Of a DNA stretch of 64,000 nt, positions 29,468 to 37,010 are shown one piece after another (the first letter of the stretch is position 1; every line of letters starts with the position of its first letter). The notes beneath the pieces are model-generated. The model ran no database searches. It worked only from the letters and a program-made list of their open reading frames with translations, and was not told where the DNA came from. The DNA lies in contig NZ_CP029151.1 of the NCBI RefSeq assembly GCF_003095655.1, positions 2,355,001-2,419,000 on the forward strand, in the 5' to 3' direction. Source of the DNA: Dokdonia sp. Dokd-P16 (GTDB taxonomy: Bacteria > Bacteroidota > Bacteroidia > Flavobacteriales > Flavobacteriaceae). The position numbers and the translations under genes are program-made.

Positions 29468-29534
29468 GCACGTAACCACCTAGAACGATTTTAATCTTTC
29501 AAGATTTTAAAAATTGTATTAGGTGGTTACGTGT
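29468..29534. repeat. Long inverted repeat with 14-bp perfect outer arms
   Basis: The outer arms CACGTAACCACCTA (29469-29482) and TAGGTGGTTACGTG match perfectly. The inner parts (CGATTTTAATCTT and AAGATTTTAAAAATTG) pair imperfectly, with a two-base loop. It starts 150 nt after the GH3 stop. No T-run follows the plus-strand hairpin directly, so it is not a classic terminator. Confidence 0.8.
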
Positions 29535-29952
29535 ATTATAAAAATTAGCTTGATGTAATAAGTTAGCTCTACCTCAATTAGCGGTAATTGCGTCCCGGCT
29601 TTTGGTTCTTATTTATTATTACTTTTCAAGCATCCAATAGACTATAGATAATACGATATATAGAAAAGCGCAACTGAAACTGAAAGTATAATTTTTAGTA
29701 AAATTAGGTAAAAACGTTACCAAGAACTCGATTAGAGATAAACTATTAATTAAAAGTCATTGAACTTCATTTTTATTTACACAGAAATATAATGTGAGTT
29801 TTTGAGTCTTAACAGTGACGATTGCTAATGGTAGAAGTACTAATTCAGCTCATAAGTTATTTACAGCGTTAATCTACTTAGAATAGAGTGGTGAGCCTTA
29901 TGTCAAGCTGTTTTTTCTGTTGGGTTTGTATTGCTGTATTTTAGAAACAAAT

Positions 29953-29985
29953 AAAAAAAAGGCTTTACATTTCTGTAAAGCCTTT
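29953..29985 (-). terminator. Intrinsic terminator of tRNA-Met
   Basis: A 12-bp perfect stem (AAAGGCTTTACA / TGTAAAGCCTTT) with a TTTC loop. On the minus strand it is followed by a run of T, and it begins ten nt after the tRNA 3' end. Confidence 0.88.
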
Positions 29986-29994
29986 ATAATTATG

Positions 29995-30068
29995 TAGCGA
30001 GAGGGGGGCACGATCCCCCGACCTCCGAGTTATGAATCCGACGCTCTAACCAGCTGAGCTACCTCGCC
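29995..30068 (-). tRNA. tRNA-Met (CAT anticodon)
   Basis: The 74-nt minus-strand transcript folds as a cloverleaf. The acceptor arm is GGCGAGG with UCUCGCU and discriminator A, with G-U pairs at both ends. The D arm is GCTC/GAGC, the anticodon loop is TTCATAA, and the T arm is GGGGG/CCCCC. CCA is not encoded. The T loop (ATCGTGC) departs from the usual TTCGANN, a form I recall from flavobacterial tRNA-Met. Elongator versus initiator type is not certain; the weak anticodon stem without three G-C pairs favours the elongator. Confidence 0.9.
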
Positions 30069-30252
30069 ATAATTTAAAATTGCTATTAATGATAAAAGCA
30101 ATTCTGTATGCCCGCATAAGCAATGTGCCTAAGCGGGTGCAAATATAAAATATATTTGTGGTTGTGCAAACCTCTTTCTTAAATAAAATCAATTTAATTA
30201 CTTTGTTCTACTAATTACTTTCAATATATTGTCGTTCTATTAATACCTTTCT

Positions 30253-30639
30253 ATGAGCGATAAAATAAAATATGAGATTGAGTTTGTTGTAAGAGCTTCT
30301 CCTTCTTTATTATACCAATATATAGCTACTCCATCAGGAATGAGTGAGTGGTTTGCAGATAATGTAAATTTAAGAGGTGACCACTATACTTTTATTTGGG
30401 ACGGAAGTGAGGAAAAAGCAAAGCTTCTTACTAAAAAGAACGGTGACCGTATAAAATTCCAGTGGGAGGCAGACGAGGGAGAGGAGTATTATTTTGAATT
30501 ACGCCTTCAAGTAGACGAGATCACAAAAGATGTATCTATCATGGTAACAGATTTTGCAGAGGAAGATGAGATTGATGAGGGTAAAATGTTTTGGGAAAAC
30601 CAAATTTCAGAGTTGAAACAAGTAATAGGCTCATCATAA
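30253..30639 (+). CDS. START-like (AHSA1/SRPBCC) domain protein
   Basis: The 128-residue protein begins KIKYEIEFVVRASPSLLYQYIATPSGMSEWFADNV, typical of the small START/SRPBCC-fold proteins of Bacteroidota, with FIWDGSEEKAKLL and KFQWE strands after it. It is cytoplasmic and has a hydrophobic-pocket fold; the ligand is unknown. It lies upstream of the PabC-like gene, but a promoter-like box and hairpin separate the two. Confidence 0.88.
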   Translation: MSDKIKYEIEFVVRASPSLLYQYIATPSGMSEWFADNVNLRGDHYTFIWDGSEEKAKLLTKKNGDRIKFQWEADEGEEYYFELRLQVDEITKDVSIMVTDFAEEDEIDEGKMFWENQISELKQVIGSS

Positions 30640-30654
30640 CTAAAGCCTAATTAA

Positions 30655-30662
30655 TATCTTTG
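30655..30662 (+). promoter_or_regulatory. Flavobacterial -7 box TATCTTTG before the PabC-like gene
   Basis: TATCTTTG matches the Bacteroidota -7 consensus TAnnTTTG and is followed by CACC. No clear TTG -33 element was found at the expected spacing. Transcription would start close to 30668, at the foot of the hairpin at 30664-30690. Confidence 0.5.
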
Positions 30663-30663
30663 C

Positions 30664-30690
30664 ACCGCCTCCCTAAGAGGCGGTTTTTTT
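30664..30690 (+). promoter_or_regulatory. Hairpin plus T7 tract abutting the PabC-like start codon
   Basis: The arms ACCGCCTC and GAGGCGGT (6-8 bp GC-rich stem, small loop CCTAA) are followed by seven T, and the ATG is the next base (30691). By shape it is an intrinsic terminator. By position it is either the end of the START-gene transcript or a 5' structure of the PabC-like mRNA. There is no room for a Shine-Dalgarno site. Confidence 0.75.
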
Positions 30691-31536
30691 ATGGTAAATC
30701 ACAACGGAACATTATTCTCACCAGAGGATGCGCAACTCAATCCATTTAATAGAGGTCTGCTTTATGGCGATGGACTTTTCGAAACAATTAAAGCAGTAAA
30801 TGGGAAGCTCCTTTTCTGGGAAGACCACTACTTTAGACTTATGGCTTCTATGCGTATACTTCGCATGGAAATCCCAATGGAGTTTACACCAGAATTTCTT
30901 GAGGAAGAACTCTTAAAGACATTGACGGCGTCAGGTTTAATTGATCAAACAGCTCGTATTCGTATTACAGTGTATAGATCTGGCGGTGGCACCTACTTGC
31001 CAGAGGAGCGCGGTGTGGGTTATTACGCTTTCGCGAAAGCGCACCCTAATCCTTTTTATCTCCTCAACGAAGAACCTTACGAGGTGGAGTTGTATAAAGA
31101 TCATTATATAAATGCAGATTTAATATCTACACTTAAAACAACTAATAAGATTGTGCACGTTACAGGAAGTATCTATGCTCAAGAGAATGGATATGATAAT
31201 TGTCTGCTTGTCAATAATGAGAAAAATATAGCCGAAGCATTGCAAGGTAATTTATTCCTTGTAAAAGGAACTCACATAAAAACGCCACCACTGGCTGATG
31301 GTTGCTTGCGTGGAGTTATAAGAAAACAACTCATTAGTATTATAGGGTTGATGGATGAATATACTTTTGAGGAAGCTTCTATATCACCGTTTGAGTTGCA
31401 AAAGGCAGATGAGCTTTTTATCACAAACACCATTATGGGAATACAGCCTATAACAAAATATAGAAAAAAGGAATTTACAATAGAGACTGCCGCAGCATTA
31501 CTTAAAAAGCTTAATGTAAAAGTACGTCTAGGTTAA
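30691..31536 (+). CDS. Class IV aminotransferase (PabC/IlvE fold), probable aminodeoxychorismate lyase
   Basis: The 281-residue PLP enzyme of fold type IV shows NRGLLYGDGLFETIKAVNG near the N-terminus, the PLP Lys in LKTTNKIVHV (about residue 150) and EALQGNLFLVKG with ADGCLRGVIRKQL. These patterns fit 4-amino-4-deoxychorismate lyase or a branched-chain or D-amino-acid aminotransferase. The length slightly favours PabC. A palindrome copy (31026-31041) is read as AFAKA in a variable loop (GYYAFAKAHPNP). The gene converges with yqgE, overlapping it by four bases at the 3' ends. Confidence 0.85.
   Translation: MVNHNGTLFSPEDAQLNPFNRGLLYGDGLFETIKAVNGKLLFWEDHYFRLMASMRILRMEIPMEFTPEFLEEELLKTLTASGLIDQTARIRITVYRSGGGTYLPEERGVGYYAFAKAHPNPFYLLNEEPYEVELYKDHYINADLISTLKTTNKIVHVTGSIYAQENGYDNCLLVNNEKNIAEALQGNLFLVKGTHIKTPPLADGCLRGVIRKQLISIIGLMDEYTFEEASISPFELQKADELFITNTIMGIQPITKYRKKEFTIETAAALLKKLNVKVRLG
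31026..31041. repeat. Palindrome copy 8 (inside the PabC-like gene)
   Basis: An exact 16-bp copy read as AFAKA; the left flank also has the TTA of intergenic copies. Confidence 0.95.
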
Positions 31537-32093
31537 TTATATTGAGGATTTTCTGGAGCATTAGACCATAAGGCATAATCACCGCCTATCTCAATAATTT
31601 TATCTCTCCATAGGGCTGTGTGATTATCTTTGAGTAGCTCGTCGTGTTGATCATTTTCAAGAATAACCCAGCTGTTTTGAATAATCTCTTGGTTGAGCTG
31701 GTTGCTCTCCCAGCCGCTATAGCCTAGAAAAAATTTAATTTTCTCACAGCATATCTCTTTATTCATGATTAGGTCTAGCGCTCTCTCAAAATTACCACCC
31801 CAGTAAATACCTGATGCTATCTCTAGGCTGCCTTCTATGAGGTCTGGAGCAGTGTGTATGAAATAGAGATTCTCTTGTTCTACAGGACCGCCATTATATA
31901 TAGGCATCTCACATTCTTCTATTCCTTCAATTAAATCTGATAGTGTGACATCCAGCGGTTTATTGAGAATAAACCCTACAGAGCCTTCATCATTATGATC
32001 TGCAAGAAGTATTACAGACCTAGTGAATGATGTATCACCTAGAATAGATGGTTCGGCTACTAATAAATGTCCCTTTGTAGGATATGCAATCAT
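31533..32093 (-). CDS. YqgE/AlgH family protein (DUF179)
   Basis: The 186-residue protein has the family hallmarks KGHLLVAEPSILGDTSFTRSVILLADHNDEGSVGFILNKPL at the N-terminus, IYNGGPVEQENLYFIHT in the middle, and FLGYSGWESNQLNQEI. The function is unknown; the family was once linked to alginate regulation in Pseudomonas, a link not supported in general. It is cytoplasmic and diverges from the menaquinone genes. The length is normal. Confidence 0.93.
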   Translation of the reverse strand: MIAYPTKGHLLVAEPSILGDTSFTRSVILLADHNDEGSVGFILNKPLDVTLSDLIEGIEECEMPIYNGGPVEQENLYFIHTAPDLIEGSLEIASGIYWGGNFERALDLIMNKEICCEKIKFFLGYSGWESNQLNQEIIQNSWVILENDQHDELLKDNHTALWRDKIIEIGGDYALWSNAPENPQYN

Positions 32094-32207
32094 AATAGTG
32101 ACGTTTATATATATAAAATTAGGTTTTTTTTATATCACAAAAAATAAATTTCGAATATTTTTCACTAGTAAAAATTTAACTTAAGTATCTGTAAATAAGA
32201 GGCTTAT

Positions 32208-32215
32208 TAATTTTG
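32208..32215 (+). promoter_or_regulatory. Possible -7 box TAATTTTG before the small ORF and menC
   Basis: TAATTTTG matches TAnnTTTG. A perfect 9-bp hairpin (CATCTATGT / ACATAGATG, 32224-32247) lies just downstream in the putative leader. No good TTG -33 element was found, so confidence is low. Confidence 0.35.
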
Positions 32216-32265
32216 TGGTTTAGCATCTATGTAAAAAAACATAGATGTAAGGCAATAAATAGAGG

Positions 32266-32346
32266 ATGAAGCGCTTACTTTTTGAGGAAAATACGGGAAA
32301 CTTGAGATCTTTAGAATATCTTTCTGTTAGTAAAGTATGCATATGA
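32266..32346 (+). CDS. Possible 26-residue leader peptide overlapping menC
   Basis: ATG at 32266, preceded by GAGG, opens a 26-codon frame beginning MKRLLFEENTGNL. It ends in TGA at 32344-32346. This stop overlaps an in-frame menC ATG at 32343 in the classic ATGA form, which would couple translation. It is not recognisable as any known protein. It may be chance, since short frames are common, but the overlap and spacing deserve note. Confidence 0.35.
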   Translation: MKRLLFEENTGNLRSLEYLSVSKVCI

Positions 32347-33413
32347 TTAAGTACTTTTACGAGACTAATACAATCCTATTGAAAGCACATTATAAAAAAC
32401 ATATATTAGAGTTTAAGAGGCCTAGTGGTACTTCTAGAGGTGTCTTGCGCACTAAAGAGACATGGTATATCATTATTCAAGATGCTGGTAAAACGGGCAT
32501 AGGTGAATGTGGTATTCTTAGGGGACTTAGTTATGATGATGTGCCAGACTATGAGCAAAAATTGCAGTGGGTATGCGCTCACATTTCAAAAGGGCTTCAG
32601 GTGCTTTGGGATGAGCTAATGGAATATCCAAGTATACAGGCAGGTGTCGAGATGGCATTTTTATCGCTTGCATCTAGCGATCCCTTTGTTCTATTTCCAT
32701 CTTCTTTTACAAAAGGAACATCTGCTATAGATATTAACGGACTGGTGTGGATGGGTGATGAGGAATTTATGAGAACCCAAGTAGCCGAGAAACTTGAGCA
32801 AGGTTTTGATTGTATAAAAATGAAAATAGGTGCTATTGACTTTAAAGACGAAATGGCGATTCTTTCCTCTATAAGAAAGAATTACAACAAAGAGCAACTC
32901 ACCTTGCGGGTAGATGCAAATGGTGGTTTTGCTTTCGCGAAAGCTAAAGAAGTCCTAGCTCAACTAGCCGAACTAGATATTCACTCGATAGAACAACCCA
33001 TTGCTACAAAACAGTGGGAGGAAATGGCATCATTATGTGCCAGTACACCTACACCAATTGCGCTAGATGAAGAACTTATAGGATTGACGGATCTCGCTTC
33101 AAAACGTGAGCTACTAGAAACTATAAAACCGCAATATATTATTTTAAAGCCTAGTTTTATAGGAGGTTTTAAAGGAAGCCAAGAGTGGATTGACGTAGCA
33201 GATTCATTAGGAATCGCATGGTGGGTTACCTCTGCATTAGAAAGTAATGTTGGTCTTAATGCTATCGCACAATGGACGTATAAAATAGAAGCAAAAGGAC
33301 CTCAAGGACTAGGTACGGGGAGCCTTTTTACAAATAACATACCTTCGCCACTAGAAGTAGTGAATGGAACTTTAAGAACGGATAATAATAAGCACTGGGA
33401 TTTTAAATTATAA
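32337..33413 (+). CDS. menC: o-Succinylbenzoate synthase (enolase superfamily)
   Basis: The 358-residue enolase-superfamily enzyme has the catalytic Lys in CIKMKIG, metal ligands in RVDANGGF, IEQPIA and ALDEE, and a second Lys in ILKPSF. Dipeptide epimerases share this pattern, but a MenE-like ligase two genes downstream supports o-succinylbenzoate synthase in menaquinone synthesis. Two starts are close together: ATG at 32337, and ATG at 32343, which overlaps the small upstream ORF. The later one gives MIKYFYETNTILL. A palindrome copy (32931-32944) is read as AFAKA right after the metal-binding RVDANGG. Confidence 0.9.
   Translation: MHMIKYFYETNTILLKAHYKKHILEFKRPSGTSRGVLRTKETWYIIIQDAGKTGIGECGILRGLSYDDVPDYEQKLQWVCAHISKGLQVLWDELMEYPSIQAGVEMAFLSLASSDPFVLFPSSFTKGTSAIDINGLVWMGDEEFMRTQVAEKLEQGFDCIKMKIGAIDFKDEMAILSSIRKNYNKEQLTLRVDANGGFAFAKAKEVLAQLAELDIHSIEQPIATKQWEEMASLCASTPTPIALDEELIGLTDLASKRELLETIKPQYIILKPSFIGGFKGSQEWIDVADSLGIAWWVTSALESNVGLNAIAQWTYKIEAKGPQGLGTGSLFTNNIPSPLEVVNGTLRTDNNKHWDFKL
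32931..32944. repeat. Palindrome copy 9 (inside menC)
   Basis: An exact 14-bp core, read as AFAKA in GGFAFAKAKEVL, four residues after the metal ligand Asp. Confidence 0.95.
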
Positions 33414-33416
33414 CAT

Positions 33417-34355
33417 ATGTATATAGAGCAGGCGTACAAGAGTTTACATGAAGGATGGAGATATATAATAGGTTTCTTGATTATATTTATTTTAGGCTGG
33501 CAAATTTTAGGACTAATTCCCTTAATGGTAGGCTCATGGATGAGGGCTGGTGATATAAATATTTTTCTAGAAGCAGGAGAAGCAAATTTCTTTCCGCTTT
33601 TTGAGGGAGAAAGTAATCTCTATTTAATACTTGCACTTTGTACTTTTTTAGGAGGTTTACTTGGTCTCGTTGTTGTGGTGAAATATATCCACAAACAGCT
33701 ATTTACGAAGTTAGTAACCGCTAGAAAAAAAATAGATTGGTCTCGTTTTTTCTTTGCCTTTGCTATTTGGGGTGTTTTTTCTGTAGTATCCACACTAGTA
33801 GCATACTATTTTGCTCCAGAAGACCTTGTGTGGAATTTTAATCTCATGCCTTTTCTCGGGCTTCTAGCCATCACATTAATTTTATTGCCCTTACAAACTT
33901 CTTTTGAGGAATTTCTTTTTAGAGGATATTTAATGCAGGGAATAGGAGTCGCTGCTGGTAATAAGCTTGTACCTCTTATTATTACATCACTCATTTTTGG
34001 ACTCATGCACGCGCTTAATCCTGAAATAGAGAAGCTAGGATATAGCATACTATCGGTCTATATAGGTTTAGGTTTCTTTCTAGGGATTATAACGCTTATG
34101 GATGATGGAATGGAACTTGCTCTAGGGTTTCATGCGGCAAATAATATGTTTATTGCACTGCTCGTAACTTCAGACTGGAGTGCTTTACAAACTAATTCTA
34201 TCTTTAGAGATGTTGCAGAGCCATCGGCTATAGGACAGATTGTTCCTATCTTTATAATACTGCCTATTCTCATGTTTATTTTTGCTAGAAAATATAAATG
34301 GTCCAATTGGAAAGAGAAACTCACAGGAAGTGTAAAGCCCCCTGCTGCCGCTTAA
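33417..34355 (+). CDS. CPBP-family intramembrane glutamic protease
   Basis: The 312-residue membrane protein has about eight hydrophobic helices. The CPBP motifs are present: EEFLFRG (Glu-Glu-x-x-x-Arg) near residue 163, FGLMHALNPE with the His, and GFHAANNMFIAL. These belong to the CAAX-protease/bacteriocin-processing family; bacterial substrates are mostly unknown. It starts three nt after menC and precedes menE by 71 nt, so it is probably in the same operon. No direct role in menaquinone synthesis is known to me. Confidence 0.9.
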   Translation: MYIEQAYKSLHEGWRYIIGFLIIFILGWQILGLIPLMVGSWMRAGDINIFLEAGEANFFPLFEGESNLYLILALCTFLGGLLGLVVVVKYIHKQLFTKLVTARKKIDWSRFFFAFAIWGVFSVVSTLVAYYFAPEDLVWNFNLMPFLGLLAITLILLPLQTSFEEFLFRGYLMQGIGVAAGNKLVPLIITSLIFGLMHALNPEIEKLGYSILSVYIGLGFFLGIITLMDDGMELALGFHAANNMFIALLVTSDWSALQTNSIFRDVAEPSAIGQIVPIFIILPILMFIFARKYKWSNWKEKLTGSVKPPAAA

Positions 34356-34426
34356 ATAGTCGAACAGACTTACATTTTACATTTGCTTAATATTAATCTT
34401 ACAAGGAACCCGTATATTTAAATGAT

Positions 34427-35521
34427 ATGACGGAGCTTGCTGAAAAATATACGCGCTTACACCCTAAATTTAAACTTAACGGTGCTTCATTTACCATTGC
34501 TTCATTAAAGGAGCAAGCGCATACCTTTATTAAAGAAGGAGAACCTTATGAGGAATCTGTAGGTGAGTTTATTATAGAGTGGCTAGATGCTAAGAAGTAT
34601 GTGACGGTACGTACCTCTGGATCTACGGGAACACCTAAGCTTATTAAGATAAAGAAGGAACATATGATCAATAGTGCAAAAGCAACTGCAAAGCACTTTG
34701 ATGTATTTGAAAAAACAACAGCATTGCTTTGTCTTCCTGCGCATTACATTGCTGGGAAAATGATGCTTGTAAGAGCCATGACATTGGGATGGCGTATTGA
34801 TATGGCGCAGCCAAAATCCAATCCGCTGGATGCTGTTTACAGAACGTATGACTTTTGTGCAATGACGCCTTTTCAGCTTGATAATTCGTTATCGCGATTA
34901 CACTTACTTTCTAAACTCATTGTAGGAGGAGGAGCAATATCACCAGCACTTTCATTAAGATTACAAGGACTTAAAACTAAGGTTTATGAAACCTATGGAA
35001 TGACAGAAACTGTCACTCACATTGCAGCGAGAAGAGTAAACCCTAAAAAAAACAAAGTAGGAATTATCCCTTTTAAAGTACTGGATAAAGTTACAGTGGA
35101 TACAGATAGCAGGGACTGTCTTGTAATAAAAGCTCCTAAGGTGAGCACGGATCCCGTGATTACAAATGATCTTGTAGAGCTCATAACATATAAGAAATTC
35201 ATCTGGCTAGGTCGCATTGATAATGTAATAAATAGTGGTGGAGTAAAGTTATTTCCAGAACAGATAGAGGCAAAGTTGGCGCCATTTATTCATGTTCCAT
35301 ATTTTGTAGCCGGAGTTCCAGATGAACTGCTTGGCGAGCAATTAACGTTATTTGTAGAGCAAGAAGAACCTCTTTTTATAAAGGAACATATTACAGATAT
35401 ATCAGCTTTTGGGTCTTTTGAGCTACCTAAACTTGCGGTATCATTAACTTCCTTTCAGCGTACAGCGACAGGTAAAATACAGCGAGGACAAACCTTAAAA
35501 GAGTATTTAAATAGTTTATAG
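34427..35521 (+). CDS. menE: o-Succinylbenzoate-CoA ligase (AMP-binding)
   Basis: The 364-residue adenylating enzyme has the P-loop RTSGSTGTPKLIKI (about 65-78), YETYGMTETVTHIA (about 187-200), WLGRIDNVINSGG and the C-terminal Lys in RTATGKIQRGQ. It is shorter than the usual 450 or more residues of MenE, as is common for the Bacteroidota form with a reduced N-terminal domain. Together with menC it supports a menaquinone pathway segment. A palindrome lies just after its stop. Confidence 0.9.
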   Translation: MTELAEKYTRLHPKFKLNGASFTIASLKEQAHTFIKEGEPYEESVGEFIIEWLDAKKYVTVRTSGSTGTPKLIKIKKEHMINSAKATAKHFDVFEKTTALLCLPAHYIAGKMMLVRAMTLGWRIDMAQPKSNPLDAVYRTYDFCAMTPFQLDNSLSRLHLLSKLIVGGGAISPALSLRLQGLKTKVYETYGMTETVTHIAARRVNPKKNKVGIIPFKVLDKVTVDTDSRDCLVIKAPKVSTDPVITNDLVELITYKKFIWLGRIDNVINSGGVKLFPEQIEAKLAPFIHVPYFVAGVPDELLGEQLTLFVEQEEPLFIKEHITDISAFGSFELPKLAVSLTSFQRTATGKIQRGQTLKEYLNSL

Positions 35522-35529
35522 AGTTAAGG

Positions 35530-35551
35530 TTACGCTTTCGCGAAAGCGTAA
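35530..35551. repeat. Palindrome copy 10 (intergenic, after menE)
   Basis: The core with TTAC/GTAA flanks forms a 22-bp perfect palindrome nine nt after the menE stop. Confidence 0.95.
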
Positions 35552-35659
35552 TAAATACATTATGTTACTTCACTCATTGGTACTAGGCTTTTGCTCATTC
35601 TAACTGGAAATGAAATCATATAGGCTATAAGTTTACAACTCATTGAAAACGTATGACCT

Positions 35660-36361
35660 ATGAAAAGTATCTTCACACTAGTCCTATTATTTATTGCATT
35701 CCAACTATCTAGTCAAAATGAAAGTGAGACCAAATCTGCAGTAATAAAAGCAGAACATCTCATCACCTATGCTGCCGAAAACTTCCCAAGCGAAGATGCC
35801 CAGCAACTTTATATACTTGTAGAGACGGGAAAGGCAGGAATCTCTCCCGAAGATAAGTTTTACATAGAGCAAGGAATAAAGCTACTCATCAAACGGCTAG
35901 ATGATAATGATATGATAGCGATAGGAACCTATGGAGCGATAAGTGCAAATATTCTTCCCTTTACAGAAGTAAGTAAAGCGGCAGTATTGCAAGAGTCGGT
36001 AGAGAGTTTGTTTAAGGGTGAGTTTGTGGCGATGACTTCCTCAGGAATTTCTATAGCGTATGATATGATGGAAGCACATTATGATGAGGAAAGAGTGAGT
36101 AGTGTGATTATGATAAGAGGTGTGGGAATTGATGTTATTGAAGATGCGCAAGAGCTAATGGCCAGCGCCAACGATGTTAAAAGTGAAGCTAGTAGCACGT
36201 CATTATATCAGGGAACAGAAGTTTCTAGTCGTGATAAAAGAAAGCAAGAAAGAGAACAGCGCAAACAATCAAGAGCTGCAGATCATAAAAATCTAGGCGG
36301 AGCTATTGCTTTAACGGCTCTCACTTTATTGCCAGAAATACTTGATGTAATTAAGGATTAA
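35660..36361 (+). CDS. Secreted protein with partial von Willebrand A-like fold, unknown function
   Basis: The 233-residue protein has a signal peptide (to about residue 19, FQLSSQ). The segment YIEQGIKLLIKRLDDNDMIAIGTYGAISANIL and the following AVLQESVESL resemble the middle of a VWA domain, but the metal-site DxSxS motif is absent. A basic stretch (RDKRKQEREQRKQSR, about 194-208) is followed by a hydrophobic C-terminal helix (about 212-229) that could anchor it in a membrane. I do not recognise a family. The next gene (36438) is also secreted and ends in a basic tail. Confidence 0.7.
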   Translation: MKSIFTLVLLFIAFQLSSQNESETKSAVIKAEHLITYAAENFPSEDAQQLYILVETGKAGISPEDKFYIEQGIKLLIKRLDDNDMIAIGTYGAISANILPFTEVSKAAVLQESVESLFKGEFVAMTSSGISIAYDMMEAHYDEERVSSVIMIRGVGIDVIEDAQELMASANDVKSEASSTSLYQGTEVSSRDKRKQEREQRKQSRAADHKNLGGAIALTALTLLPEILDVIKD

Positions 36362-36437
36362 AGATTTGGGCATCATTATTGAATGTGAGTATTCACAAAA
36401 TAATTATGCATATTTGCAAAAATAGAAAGTCTAGTTT

Positions 36438-36914
36438 ATGAGATATTTTATAGTGATAGTAATGATGTTGTCTTTAGTGAGTGTAGAAGCTCAGGGATAT
36501 GGTAACCCTTATGGGAACTCAGGAAGAAGAAGGAGCTCAGTGCCTGCACCTCCGCAAACAAATCAAGGAAGCCCAGAAAAGCCAGACCCTAATATATTGA
36601 GTTTAGAGCGATCAAGCGTATATCAAGAAATGTTTGAACTAGACGTTTTTGGTAAAGAGGTACTTAGAAGTTATTTAAAAGATTACTATACTGTCTTATT
36701 GGTAATCCAAGATGATAAGGATATGGTTATTGATGATAAGCGTAAAAAAGCCGAACTAGAAAAAAAGAAATTTGAATCTCAGTTAAGAGATATCCTTACC
36801 GAAGAGCAAGTAGTAAAAATTATAGCAGAGGAGGAGTCGGGAAGAACTGGTAAAAAGGTTGCTAAAGAAAAGAAAAAAGAACGCAAGAAAAAGCGTAGAA
36901 ATAAAGGTGACTAA
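36438..36914 (+). CDS. Small secreted protein with lysine-rich tail, unknown function
   Basis: The 158-residue protein has a signal peptide (to about residue 18, VEAQ), a Gly/Asn/Pro/Arg-rich linker (YGNPYGNSGRRRSS), then a helical region (FELDVFGKEVLRSYLKDYY; EEQVVKIIAEEESG). It ends in a strongly basic tail (KKVAKEKKKERKKKRRNKGD). The helical part recalls small metal-stress or Spy/CpxP-like helical proteins, but I cannot assign it. An intrinsic terminator lies about 30 nt downstream. Confidence 0.65.
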   Translation: MRYFIVIVMMLSLVSVEAQGYGNPYGNSGRRRSSVPAPPQTNQGSPEKPDPNILSLERSSVYQEMFELDVFGKEVLRSYLKDYYTVLLVIQDDKDMVIDDKRKKAELEKKKFESQLRDILTEEQVVKIIAEEESGRTGKKVAKEKKKERKKKRRNKGD

Positions 36915-36946
36915 TTAAATAGTCTTACATCAATTAATAGTATAAG

Positions 36947-36976
36947 AAAAGAGTATTCACATGAATACTCTTTTTT
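36947..36976 (+). terminator. Intrinsic terminator after 36438-36914
   Basis: A 12-bp perfect stem (AAAAGAGTATTC / GAATACTCTTTT) with an ACAT loop and a T-run. It separates the small secreted gene from the M24 peptidase. Confidence 0.88.
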
Positions 36977-37010
36977 GTTTTTAGTATTTTTAAGGACTAG
37001 CAACTTAACT

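Larger units (their letters stand above)
29319..29994. other. 676-bp gap between the GH3 gene and tRNA-Met
   Basis: The gap contains the inverted repeat at 29468-29534 and the tRNA terminator at 29953-29985. In the stretch between them (about 29540-29950) I see no credible open frame, RNA or repeat. Confidence 0.5.

Noticed and set aside
36975-37010. TTG as start of the M24 peptidase
   Set aside because: It lies inside the T-run of a terminator and adds non-conserved residues before the signal peptide; ATG at 37011 fits better.
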